A DNA stretch of 64,000 nucleotides from Fulvia fulva (taxonomy: Eukaryota > Ascomycota > Dothideomycetes > Mycosphaerellales > Mycosphaerellaceae), in NCBI RefSeq assembly GCF_020509005.1, contig NC_063021.1, positions 124,001 to 188,000 of the forward strand, in the 5' to 3' direction. The notes under the pieces were generated by a model, which was given only the letters and a program-made list of their open reading frames with translations, had not been told where the DNA came from and did not search any database. Made by a program: the position numbers and the translations under genes. This document shows positions 32,798 through 44,011 of this stretch, in pieces; positions within the stretch are counted from its first letter, which is position 1, and each line of letters opens with the position of its first letter.

Positions 32798-32993
32798 TAG
32801 TATTACGGTTCACCTCGTAAGACTATACTTAGTATTACGTAACCTAGTACGCTAGCGCGCCTAGACCCTAGACCCTAACCTCGACGCTTACTTTATCGTA
32901 GCTTCGCGACTTTCTTATCTCCTCTTCTTCGTAGAACTTATTCGATTCTAAGGTATTAATACGTTTACGTCCTATCTTACGCCTTATCCGTAT
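32798..32993 (+). repeat. Gypsy LTR, approximate right end
   Basis: Begins TAGTATTACGGTTCACC directly after the polypurine tract (a RIP-altered TG start). The right end is set where LINE sequence, matched by an inverted copy near 44,890, begins; the LTR's own terminus is not certain. The related start TAGTATTACGGT recurs at 56,180. Confidence 0.55.
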
Positions 32994-33825
32994 TAATACC
33001 GCCGATCGACCTATATATCTAGGGGCTACGGACCTCCTACTTAGGTAAGTCAGTATAGTACCTAGTATAGAAGGTTATCGCTAGTATAGTCGTAAGGGCC
33101 CGCAAATTAGTACTAGCGTATAAGGGTATTCGACCCGGAAACGAGCCGAACTACCGGGTAAGAGACGAATAGCTAGTAATATAATAGGAAGGTAAGAAAT
33201 TGTTTATAGAGTAACTATAGAAAGAGAGGTAGAGTAACTAGGTTATAGGGTATAGTAGACGCCCTTAGCTAGCGGGACAACCTAAGGAATAGTTAGCTAC
33301 GAAATCCGCGGTTAAGTACCCCCTAAAGCTTATCTACTACCGCCTTACGAGGGTATAGAGTAGTATAGTAACCTACCTACAAAGCGAATATATCGGCCTC
33401 TAGGGGTACCTATTATAGAGGAAGGTTCTAGAATATACGAATACTAGCTATCCCTACGGCTATTACTCCTAGAATATACGGTACGTACTCCTTATCTATC
33501 CGAGGTAGTCGCTAGAAAGGGGAGAGTAGATAGTAAAGGCGAGGAACCTAACGATTAGGGCACTTCTTAATAACGTTAAGGACCTACGGCGTATTACGAA
33601 CTAGATACTAGAGAAGGGCTAGCTAGAACAATACCGCCTAGTAGGAGTAGTATAGGAAGAGAGGACACGGCGTAGCGCGACGAGACCGGCTAGGAGCGGA
33701 GGCTAACGGGGTAGTAATATAGACTACGTACGTTTAGAGGGGAAGCTAATCTAGATAAGGAGAAGTCGGGGGCGGGAAGAGTTTTCACCTATTCGGGTTT
33801 CCCTTTATATAGAATAATAGATATA
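32994..33825 (+). mobile_element. 5'-truncated Tad1-type LINE, first part
   Basis: Matches in inverted orientation the 3' third of the LINE at 44,012-48,986 (for example ATACCGCCGATCGACCTATA here against its reverse complement near 44,890). It includes the LINE 3' region and CTATTCGGGTTTCCCTTTAT near its end. It is interrupted by the small pogo element at 33,826 and resumes after it. Confidence 0.75.
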
Positions 33826-34958
33826 ACGTGCTTTACTACCGAGCGGGCTATACTACCGAGCGGGCTACTTTTGCTAAGAACTGTACTACTTCTATAGATA
33901 TAGCTATATAACTACTATTATAGCGTATATTGTCTTTAAACTAGGCCAAACTGACCTTAGCTATCCAGGCTACGAAACGCGACGCGATAATCACGAATCG
34001 ACTTACTATAAAGGTATACGACGCGTCTCGAACTACACTAGGGTATCGATTGAATAGACGACCTCCTCGGGATAACTATAAGCCTAGTTCGAAGAAGCTT
34101 ATAGAGCTAGAAGAGAGGGTGATACTTGAGTATATATACGAGCTAGATCTTAGAGGTTTCCCGCTATTAAAGGCTAGTATACGGGTAATAGCTGATTTGT
34201 TACTATAAGAGAAGGGTCTTAAGCCCGCTAGTCTTAATTAGACAGACAGGTTTATTAGGCGGTATCGTGAGCTAAAGGTACGTATAACACGTAGATACGA
34301 TCGTTAGCGAGCCCTAATAGAAGATCTAGACGTTATCGAGAAGTAGTTCTTACTTATACGTAATATAAAGGAGAAGTATAGTATCCTTAACTAGGACACC
34401 TATAACTTCGACGAGACAGGGTTTATAATAGGTGTCATTACGTCTTAGAGCGTCGTTACGGGTTTAGAAAGGCGTAGTGGAAAGAGGAAGGACGTTTAAT
34501 AGGGCAATAGAGAGGGAGTAGAGAGATAGCGTATTAGATAGCTCTTATACGAAGCGAGATTAGTAAGCTACGTAAGTCTAACGAGGCCTTTATATAGCGG
34601 AAAGCACGAAAGCGCAAGTATATTCAGTCTAGAGGGTCTCTAACCTTCGATAAGGCGTCGTAATTAATACCTCTAGAGGATACTAGGAGGTAGGAAGTGA
34701 GTAGAGAGTCGCTAGATAGTGTTCGGCTAGTACTAAGGCTACGACGCTATAAGCGATATAGCGAGTCGGGGCATAACGTACGTACCTATTAAGTAGACTT
34801 ACTAGATAGCGAAGAATCTAAAGAGGAATTGTCCTCCTAGTAACGATTCTATAGGATGTCGTCGTATTAAGATACCGTCGTAGTTAAAGTAGAAGTAGTA
34901 TAGTTCTTAGTAAAAGTAGCCCGCTCGGTAGTATAGCCCGCTTAGTAGTAACGCACGT
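33826..34958 (+). mobile_element. Internally deleted pogo-like element
   Basis: Same about 70-bp TIRs as the element at 30,135 (ACGTGCTTTACTACCGAGCG at the left, its inverted match ending at 34,958) and TA target duplications (33,824-33,825 and 34,959-34,960). It carries the N-terminal half of the transposase on the plus strand (AIITNRLTIKVYDASRTTLG, KKLIELEERVILEYIYEL, RFIRRYRELKVRITR) up to YNFDETGF at about 34,395-34,420. It then jumps near 34,500 to the 3' end, missing about 730 bp compared with the full element. It sits inside the LINE at 32,994-35,011. Confidence 0.88.
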
Positions 34959-35011
34959 TATACCTATATAGGCCGAATAGGGTCCTAAAATAGGGGAATA
35001 ACAAATCTATC
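34959..35011 (+). mobile_element. LINE 3' end, second part
   Basis: Continues the LINE after the pogo insertion (TATACCTATATAGGCCGAATA) and ends with the tail AACAAATCTATCTATT. The uninterrupted equivalent lies near 44,012-44,080 on the other strand, which confirms the insertion point. Confidence 0.7.
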
Positions 35012-35019
35012 TATTAAGA

Positions 35020-37976
35020 TATAGCATCTTAAAGCAAGTCAATAATTAGGAAGTGATCTAGTAGCCTAAGGTATCTACGATAACTTAGCTTATAGGGAGA
35101 TACCTTCTCTCCCCTTTAGCTTAGATAGACATCTAATACAATTAATATATTAGTTCCTAATATATTACTATTTACTCGTACTATTAGTTAGTCAAAGATT
35201 GATCTCTTACTCTACTCCGCTACTATTAATCCGTACCTGTTTAATAGGTTATAAGTCCGGGTCTATATAGGAATAAGAGTAACCTATATTAGTATAGGTT
35301 ACTTATATCCCTTACTATCGTAGCAGAAAACATCTAGGAATTAGAAGCCTACCCCGTCTATCCTATTAAGGAGCTTAGTTCGATACTAAGTAATAGGTAA
35401 CCTAGACAAGGACTCTATACGGCTTACTTAAAGCTAATATCTTAAAGATACTCTATAGGCAGAACTACATCGAGATACTATTAAGAAGGACTTTAAGTAA
35501 GTCATTTGAAGCTCTACTAGAAGAGATAGACCTATGTCCTAGCCCCGAGACCTTATACCGCTCCTTCTTTACTTTACTAAGTAGGCCTTAGTATCTATAC
35601 CTACGAACTTTCCTATTCTATACTAGAAGCCTTAGTAGGATCTAAGCCACTACTTTAGAATATACACACCTTGTTTTATCATATCTAATCTATTATAGAT
35701 TTATACTAAAAGAAGATAGAGGAGAAGGGAGGCAAAATCCTAATTCTTAGGAGGGACAGTTAGAAGAGATAGTTCAACCTTTAGAGATATAAGATAGAGA
35801 GCCAATTAGCATTCTTTGTAATTAATGACCTTATAGAAGTGTCTTTTAACAACATCAAGGGCAAGACTCTAAAACTCTAAGAAGAGGCTATAACTAAAGA
35901 GATCCTTAATACGTTAATATAGACAAGACATAATGTAGTATACAACTTCAGTATCCTTAGTAGGATTATAGAAGAAGATGAATTTGAGCTTAAGGGCTTA
36001 TATAAATCTAGAAGAGCTGCTAAGAAGTAGGTATATCTCTAGAACAAGTATAGCTAGGTGCTACTAACCTATATATATAAGCTTACAAAGCAATTTGTGA
36101 CCTTTATGATAAGGAAAGAGTTCACTATTAGATCTATATAGACACACCTAGTTTCTCTTAGAAAAAGGATTACTAATGTTGACCTAGAGGGTTAGTATTA
36201 TAGGAAAGCTAATATAAGGATGACCTAGCTCTTAAGCTCACTACTACCTAACTACTATATAGCTAGGGATACTATTATAGCTTAGCTAAAGATAGATTAT
36301 AAAAGGACCTTAAGGATCCTTAAAGCTTAAGAAGCTAGGTTAGATCTCTCTAAGGCTAAGTATAGTATAGTAGCTACCTAGGTCAAGCCCCTAGGTCTAG
36401 TAAGACTACTCTCCTACCTTCTCTATAAGAAGGATCATCTAATTAAGGACTGCCCTAGTCTACCTAAGGTAAGAAAGGTCCTTAGATCTCATTTCTAACT
36501 ACTATCTTCCTAGAGTATGATATATATTAAGAAGAAGAGAACTCTACTACCCACTTTAAGGAGGACACTAAAAGAGAAGTCCTCTATAGAAGAACTTAAG
36601 AAAATAGTGAAGAAACTTAGCTCTGACATACTGTCACTCTAGAAGAACTAGGCCTAGTCTTATACCTCTAAAGTAAAGAAGACTAGAAAAAGTTTTTCCG
36701 CCTAAGAGTCACGTGACTTATATAGCTCATCCCTAGAGACAATGTCTAATAATAATGAGTATAATAAAGTGGCTTACTTAACGATAGAAGTCTAAGGCAA
36801 GTTCCCCTCGTTAGAGTAGTTACTTAACTCCTATACTTTATCCTATATAACTAACTAAAGCTACCTCTTTAGATCTATAACTCCCTTAATAAGGAAGAAA
36901 TGGATCAAAGTAGGAGGTAGGTTTTTATTAGCCACCTATTTTAGGAATGTAGAGATGAGTAGGAGAGCTAGTAGAAAAGTTGTTTTAGAAGATGTCCTAC
37001 TTATACCTAAGCTAGGAGTAAACCTAGTTTTATAGAACTAGTTTAGTAAGCAGTTTAGTGTTTAACCTCTATCATTTCTCTTATTTCCCCCTCTAGTAAG
37101 ATAGTTATCTAGACAAAGCTCCTTAGGGGGGTTCTATTTATTAATAAGATTTCTTCTCTCCTATAAGAACTAGTATATTGCTTATTATGTGTACTACTAA
37201 TAGAGAATGCCTTTGTAACTACTTAACTAGAGACCGACCTAAAGTAGTAGGAGCTTTAGTATAGAAGATTTGTATACTTTAGGAAGAATTTGCTCTAAAA
37301 TCTTTATAAGGTAATAGACTTAAAAGAACCTATTCCTATCCCTAAAGATAGCTTTGTATAGTATAGAGTATGTTCAATACCAAAGATAAAGAAGTATAAA
37401 GGCAAAGCTATAGAGAGAAGACCTAAAAGACTTGCCCTTATATCTATTAATATATAGCCTACTACTAATCTTAAGACTAGGATTTAAATACTAGCTTAAG
37501 ATTGTTAACAACTTCTCTAGGAAGAAGTGGACCTTTCCTCTTAGGAAAAGAGAAGATACTCTAGTTGCTCTCTAGAACTAGAAGATCAAAGTAGAGAGGA
37601 AATCATTAGCGTAGCTAAAAGTAGTAAGGCTTAATAATACAAAAGAACTTATTATATTAGTAAAGTAGTAGGAGAGGGATTTAGGGATTAGGCTCGAGCC
37701 TACTAAGGTATATAACTCTCTATATAATAGACTAGTTAAGAGGTCAATACAAACCTTAGAGGACTCTATAAGGGCAATGCTTAAAGAGGCTAAAATGCCG
37801 GTTCAATTTTGGCCTAAAGTACTAGAGGCCTAAACTTATATAGGGAAGAAACTACTAGATAGCCTAGATTATAATAGGTTTAAGGTTTCACTAGATAAGA
37901 CTTTTGATAGTATTCAACCGACTATTAACTATTTAAAAGTTTAGGGATATAAAGCTATTGTCTATATAGATATAAG
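35020..37976 (+). mobile_element. Copia retrotransposon, 5' part (element interrupted at 37,976)
   Basis: A 5' LTR of about 220 bp (approximate left end; right end ...CCTGTTTAATA at 35,241) is followed by a primer-binding-like GGTTATAAGTCCGGG. Read through the TAG stops, the plus strand shows Gag, a zinc knuckle at about 36,410-36,460 (YLLYKKDHLIKDC, both leading Cys lost to Tyr or Leu), the protease, then the integrase and the segment GYKAIVYIDIR at 37,945-37,976. The coding sequence breaks off there and resumes at 62,189. Very heavily RIP-mutated and one of the oldest elements of the nest. Confidence 0.8.
37962..37976. repeat. Left copy of a 15-bp target site duplication
   Basis: CTATATAGATATAAG here is repeated at 62,189-62,203. 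The Copia reading GYKAIVYIDIR ends on this copy and continues on the other with the expected sequence, so everything between was inserted into the Copia. Confidence 0.8.
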
Positions 37977-39822
37977 GGTATATATCTAATCGATCTATTT
38001 GACTTATACCTTATCCGACTACGTACTTATACCTGCTTATAATATCGTACTTATTAATATCGAGTAGGCATTATATACCTACTTATATAGCTTACGAGCT
38101 CCTATTAAGATTAGAACTAATCGCTACTATCGACGAGGACTATCTATTCGACAGCCCTTATTAAGACGAGCAATCTACTTAAGTAGTAGCGACCCGCCTA
38201 CGCTAGCGGTAGCGTAATCGTAGTATAAAGAACCCTAAAACTAAGGTTCCGTTCCCCTAACGGTAGACTCTAGAGTTACGGAGTTACGGAGGATAACTAC
38301 CTAATTAGGAAGCGCGACCTCACCCCGAATAGTAGCGAAGGATAGTAACTAACGAGAGCTATAGCCTTACGAGGCTAACGATAAACAATATAGCGTAGAC
38401 GACCCTATATACGGAGGCGGAAAACTTACTAGAGGATAACGAATGCCTAGCCCGGGTATATAAGTACACTATAGTATAGCTACTAGGAGCGCTAAAAGCG
38501 CTATTTTACTAAATGCCGAAGACAATCTAATAAGTAATATAGAAGGTAGCCTAGAGACTAACTATATAGGTAATAGTAGTAGTAAGTAAGAATTGTCCCT
38601 CTACGAAGGTAAGTAATACGGTACGCCTATATATTACTAATCCGGCGGAGAAACAGGAAATTGTAGCCCTAATAAGCAAAGAGATTGTCGATAGAATCGG
38701 TTAAAAGGAGGTAGTCGGAGCAAAGGTAGAGGCAATAGGCGTAGTAAGACTCTTTACCGTATAAGAGTCTAATAGACAAAAACTAGAGACCTATAAGGAG
38801 CGGACTACTAAAGTCGCGAAGTCGGCGCGAGTCTCCTACTAATAGTATACCGTTATCGCCTACGGGGTCCCTAGGACATTTAAGGTCGAAGACCTTCCCT
38901 AACTCTAAGTATAGAACTAGAATATATCCCTAGGAATACGACTAGCGAAGGCGGCGTAGTTATAGAAGACAGTAGACCGAGAGAAGACGTATTTATTGCT
39001 TATTATCTAGGTAGAGATAGCGGAATAAGCTAACTAGATACTAGATAATAGGCTATTCTAGAACTACGAGAGAATAGATACGGAGATCTATTAGAGTAGC
39101 TATAGGGTACTATAATACTTCTAATACTAATAGTACGGTTATATAGCCCTAAAATACGGGGAGAAGACCCTAAGGTACCCTTACTACGTAGGTATATACT
39201 AAGGAAGGGAATGCCTAAAAAAGGAGAGTAGGTATATATACTACGGTAGAAGGTACCTAGCGTATTTAAACTAATACCTAGCTAGAATAGTAGTATAAGA
39301 ACGAGCGAGACAAGTAAGGATCTCTATACTAGCTAGGTACCCCTAATAATAGTAGGAGGGACCTACCGTATATAAGGGCTTCGAGCCGAGTAAGAGGAAG
39401 AGGGTAGAAGAGACGAATAAGGGAACCTAACCCTAAATATATCTACCTCCCGATAGGCCTCGACACCTTAACCGGGCTACTAATAAACTAGGCTAAATAC
39501 GAATCTTTAGGGCGCCCTAGCGGCCCTAGGGCTAGCCGAATAGCGGGATATAGGCTTAGGAGATATAGTAGGCTAGTATAGAAATAGACCTTACGGATAA
39601 CGAATAATACTATACGACGACATTACTATCGTATAGTATAACGTAAACAAAAGTAGAGACAAGGTCTAGCGCTACTTTCTATAAGAGCTAGACCCGCTAC
39701 GGTACTACGTTATTACGGTATAGGAACTATAGATCAACTTATACGTAGGACTCCTAGCTACTTATAATAACCGGAGATACTATACCGTAATCGCGGGCAA
39801 ACGAGGCGTTATCCCGAGGATA
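37977..39822 (+). mobile_element. Tad1-type LINE, 5' part with ORF1
   Basis: Starts at the 15-bp target duplication. The plus strand, with stops read through, contains an ORF1 (Gag-like) protein with degenerate CCHC knuckles near 39,100-39,270 (YFQYQQYGHIALKY, YIYYGRRYLAYLN; Cys codons TGY have become TAY). The same arrangement is seen on the minus strand in the LINE at 44,012-48,986. The element is cut at 39,822, where the tail of an inverted LINE begins; its probable 3' part lies at 60,190-62,188. Confidence 0.7.
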
Positions 39823-41935
39823 TATAGATAGATAGATATTTCATTAAGCTGTTATAGTGCCCTTTGGCCTATATAGCTATACTATCTTGTTTTTGTATAT
39901 ATAGAGGGGAAACCGTATTAGTAAAAACCCCTCCTCCTTCCCGCCTATCTTTTCCCTCTCGTTATCGTCTTAGATTTCCCTTATTAAGGGTACGCTAGTA
40001 TTATAGGCTTGCCCTAATAACTACCCTATCTATAACCCCCCTAGCTTCCGCCTCTTATCTATCTACTCCTCCGTCTCGCTAGCGAGGCCAAACTACTAGA
40101 GGTATCCCTACTATAGTATCTACCTAGAGATTCGGCGAATATTACCTTTGTCCCTAGTAATTGACTTATAGTCTCTCCTTCCCGCTTAGTGCTTCTAATT
40201 TCCCCTACCTCTCGCCTACTACGGCCATCGTAGTAGTATATGTTCTAGGTTTTAGGATAGGTAGCTATACTAGTAGGCTAGGCTTTAGATGTCTAGTACG
40301 CGTCTCCTAAATAGGTAGGCCCTTAATCTAATATATTCGGACCTAATTTGGATCGCTATACTTGCTTCGGCCCTTATTAGGTCCCTATATAGCTAGTAAT
40401 TATGTCTCTAGAAGGCTCGGAGTACTATCGGGCCTATTGTCTTAGGGGGCTTCCTTTTCTAGTCCTACTCCTATAGGTAGCTCGCTATCTATTCCGCTAG
40501 GCTTTAGGTCTTAGCCTTGCTCCCGCCGGCCTAGCGAGTCCTACGCTCCTCCTCTTTTCGTGCTAGCTATTCGGTGCTTGTCTATACGGCCGTAAAGGTA
40601 GTAAGGTCTTCCTCTTTTTAGCTTGTCCTATGTCTAGCCCCTCTCCGGTAGCGGTTTTCTATCTTATTCTTTACCTCCTAGATCGTAGTTTATACTAGGT
40701 AATCTATCGTCTTTACCGTATATTAAATTCTTATTCCCCGGATATATTAGCCGATTAGTAGTGTTCCCGTCTCTATTTCTACCGTGCTTATTAACGTTAT
40801 CTTATATACGCCTAGTATCCTACGTAGGTTACCTACCTATATCCTATTTAGGGGTTGCTCTATCTGTTTCGAGATCGGCTTGCCTACGCCTCCTATTCTC
40901 TAAATCTATGCCCCGTATAATATAGCTAGTCTAACGATCGCCTTATATATTACCCTTACCTTATCGAATATTACTCCCTATATAGACGCCGTAAGCCTCT
41001 TTATCGAGGCTTTGTTAACTTACGCTCGACTCTAGGCTTTCTTAATCTATACGTTCTGGCTTAGCTTCGGGTCGAGCTAGATCCCTAGTACTCGTAGCTC
41101 CGCTAATAGCTTAGTGTCGTAGCCTAAGATTCTTACCGCCGCCTTTATATTATAGTATATTCTCGCTTTACTAAAGTATATAAGTTAGTACTTTTTAGGG
41201 GCGAACCGGGCACTATACTTCTTTACCTACTCCTCGTACTTCTTATACCTATCTTTAAGAAGGTAACAGTTCTCCTCTATCGAGTCTAACTAGGCTAGAA
41301 TGTTTATATCGTCTACGAATCCCGATACTAAGGTTTATAGAGAGGTAAGTAGGGGGATTAGATTATATATAAATATTAGAAATAGGATAGGGGAGAGAGT
41401 AGATCCCTAAGGTATTCTAGCCTCTACCTTTACCGGGTCGGACGTATACCTCCCTAGGACTAGGTATGTCGTCCGTTCCTAGAGAAAGGAGTAGACGAAC
41501 TTTGTTGCCTACTAGGGGATGCCTTTCTATTATAGGATATATATTAGCCTTTAGTATAAGACGTTATTAAAGGCTCCTACGATATCGAGAGATAGTAAGG
41601 ACGCCGCTCGGTTCCTACCGTAGTACTAGAGGGTCTGAATTTGCTCCGTAATTAGCTCTATTACTATTAGTATCGATCGCTAGCTTCTTCCCCCTATCTA
41701 TGTTACTAGGAGTACGTAGTTGTCCTCGGCTAGCTTCGTAAGTCTCTAGGCTACTATCTTCTCTAAGATCTTCCCTTTTATATTTAGAAGCACGATTAGC
41801 CTATACGATTTGGGCTAAGTATAGTCCTCCTTCTATAGCTTACGTAGCACTACTATTATAGACTCTCTATACGGCTTCGGGTAATACCCTAGCCGTAGGT
41901 ATACGGTAAATAGGTTTATAAGGCTCGGTATTAAA
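39823..41935 (-). mobile_element. 5'-truncated LINE, inverted copy
   Basis: The 3' tail (ATAGATAGATAGATATTTCA, 39,827 on) faces left. On the minus strand the reverse transcriptase core SGFVDDINIL is at about 41,310-41,340. Sequence 39,827-41,822 is the inverted equivalent of 60,190-62,188, with independent RIP differences. The 5' end is not sharply definable, near 41,935. Confidence 0.8.
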
Positions 41936-42100
41936 AGGGTATAGTATATATATATACGGAAGTTAGGACGCGTAATAGGGAAGGAGGAAGGACTAATATA
42001 GTATATAAAGGTATATAGTAGAACAGTGTTTAGTACTAAAGGTATCTCTACTATTAGTATAGAGACTACGTCTCTTATACCTATATAGAGGGATCTTACT
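41936..42100. other. Unassigned RIP-mutated sequence
   Basis: Between the inverted LINE and the first Copia LTR. No motif recognised; probably a further fragment of one of the neighbouring elements. Confidence 0.3.
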
Positions 42101-43998
42101 CTAGTCCTAGTTCTATTTTACTACGCCTTATCGGTTTTACCTATATCTTATCCTACGACGACAGTTCCTCCGACAGTCTCGTACTAACTAGCTAAGCGAC
42201 TATAGGTCCTCTAAGTCGCTCCTACTATTCGTACGGTGTCGCGATAGTATTGCTATACTATTGTCTCGACTAACTTAGTATATACTAAGTTAGTCTTAGT
42301 ACCGTACGATATACCTACTAACCTATATTCGTAACACTCCTACTTAGGTCGTAAGGTAAGGAACGATTGTTCCTACTATACTAGCTATAGCTATCGTACG
42401 AAGGTCTAGAACTAGGGACCGGCTAGCGGTTTAGTCAAACTATCTACTACTATCTCCTTAGTATAGCAGTACTTTACTTTGATCTTCCTCTACTACTAGA
42501 GGTGCCTAATATAGTTATAGGTAACATTAATGTACTTAGATCTTTCGTAGATATAGGCGTCCTTAACTAAGGTTAGAGCCGCCTAGTTATCCCCTATAAG
42601 GCGTACTAGTCTTAGTTCGTCGACGGTACTCTTATCGGCTAGGACTATTAGTTAGAAAGAGTAGTCTCCTACTAGTCCCGGGTAGTTCATCTCTCGGAGG
42701 ATAGCCGCTAGGAACTAGGATTGTTTCGCGGCGGCGTTTATTGCTATAAATTCTACCTCTATAGTAGAGGTTACTATAGACTTTTGCTTCTTACTTATCT
42801 AGGATATAGGCGTACTATATACTAGGTAGATATGTCCTAGAATTAAGACCCTATCTACTCGATCTATCGCGTAGTTAGAGTCTAAGTATCCGGTTAGGGC
42901 ACCGCTACTACGTCTAAATATTAACCCTAGGTCGGGGAACGACCTTAGGTATCTCGAGACCTTCTTTAGTACTTTTATATACCGCTTTGTTAGATCCGCG
43001 ACATATATACTAGTTCTCCCGAGTAGGAAGGCTAGGTCCGGTCTCGTTATAGTTATTAGCTATATCTAGGTCCTATTATCGCTCTAGTAGTCATCCTTAC
43101 TATACCTCTCGTCGTTCGGGGCTATAGGACGGAGATTATCGTAACTATCTATTAGCGAGAGTGTTAGGCTTGTCTTTTCTTTTGCTATGTCTATTTTAGT
43201 AAGGGCCTTATAGATATAATAGCCCTAGTCGAGTTTTAGGGTACCGTTACGCCTATCGCGGGTGATCTTTAGTCCTAGTAGTTTCTCCGCTCCCCTAAGA
43301 TCCTTAATCTTAAAGTATTACGCGAACTGCTTCTTAAATTATTAGATATCGGCTAACCTTAGTACTATAATAGGTATATCGTCTATATAGATAAGTAGTA
43401 TAATGTGTCTCTTAGTATAAGTTAGGAGACATAGGTCTACCTCGGACTAGTAGAATCCTATTTTAACTAACGTAGTGATATAGAGCTTGTTCTAGTCTCT
43501 AGCTACCTACTTTAAGCCGTAGAGACTCCGGAGTACCTTAAGGACTATATTCGGTAGGGTTTCGACTCCTAGTAGGGGTTTTATATAGATGTCTTCGGCT
43601 AGGTAGCTTTGTATAAACGTATTATTAACGTCGACCTAGTATATATCGAGATCCCGCTCGTAAACTACTACTATAAAGATCCCTAGGGTGTTATAGCGTA
43701 CTATAGGTACGGATGTCTCTTCGAAGTTAATACCTAACTTCTATAAAAACCCTCTTACGACAAGTCTTGCCTTGAACTTCTCGATTACTCCGCTAATAAG
43801 TCTCTTTACGTCGAAGACCTACTTAGAGGTAACTATATTCGCCCCCCTTAGAGCGATAGCCGTTTCCTAGGTATTATTCCTTAATAACAAGAGTAGCTCG
43901 GTATCGATAGCGTCCTTCTATAAGTAGCCCTATTTAGGATCCCCTACCGTAGCCTTATATATCTTCGGGATAGGTACTTCCTATTAGTAGGCAATACC
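42101..43998 (-). mobile_element. Copia retrotransposon A, 3' half with LTR
   Basis: The 3' LTR ends at 42,336 (...ATTCGTAACA; start approximate). A purine-rich tract, the reverse complement of CTCCTACTTAGG, adjoins it. On the minus strand the RNase H and reverse transcriptase follow; YIDDIPI is encoded near 43,374-43,397. At 43,999 the element is interrupted by a LINE and resumes at 49,000. Its LTR differs from that of Copia B and C, so it is a separate family. Confidence 0.75.
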
Positions 43999-44011
43999 GG
44001 GTCTAAATATA
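43999..44011. repeat. Left target site duplication of the full-length LINE
   Basis: GGGTCTAAATATA here pairs with GGGTCCGAATATA at 48,987-48,999. The two mismatches are transitions expected from RIP. Confidence 0.75.
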
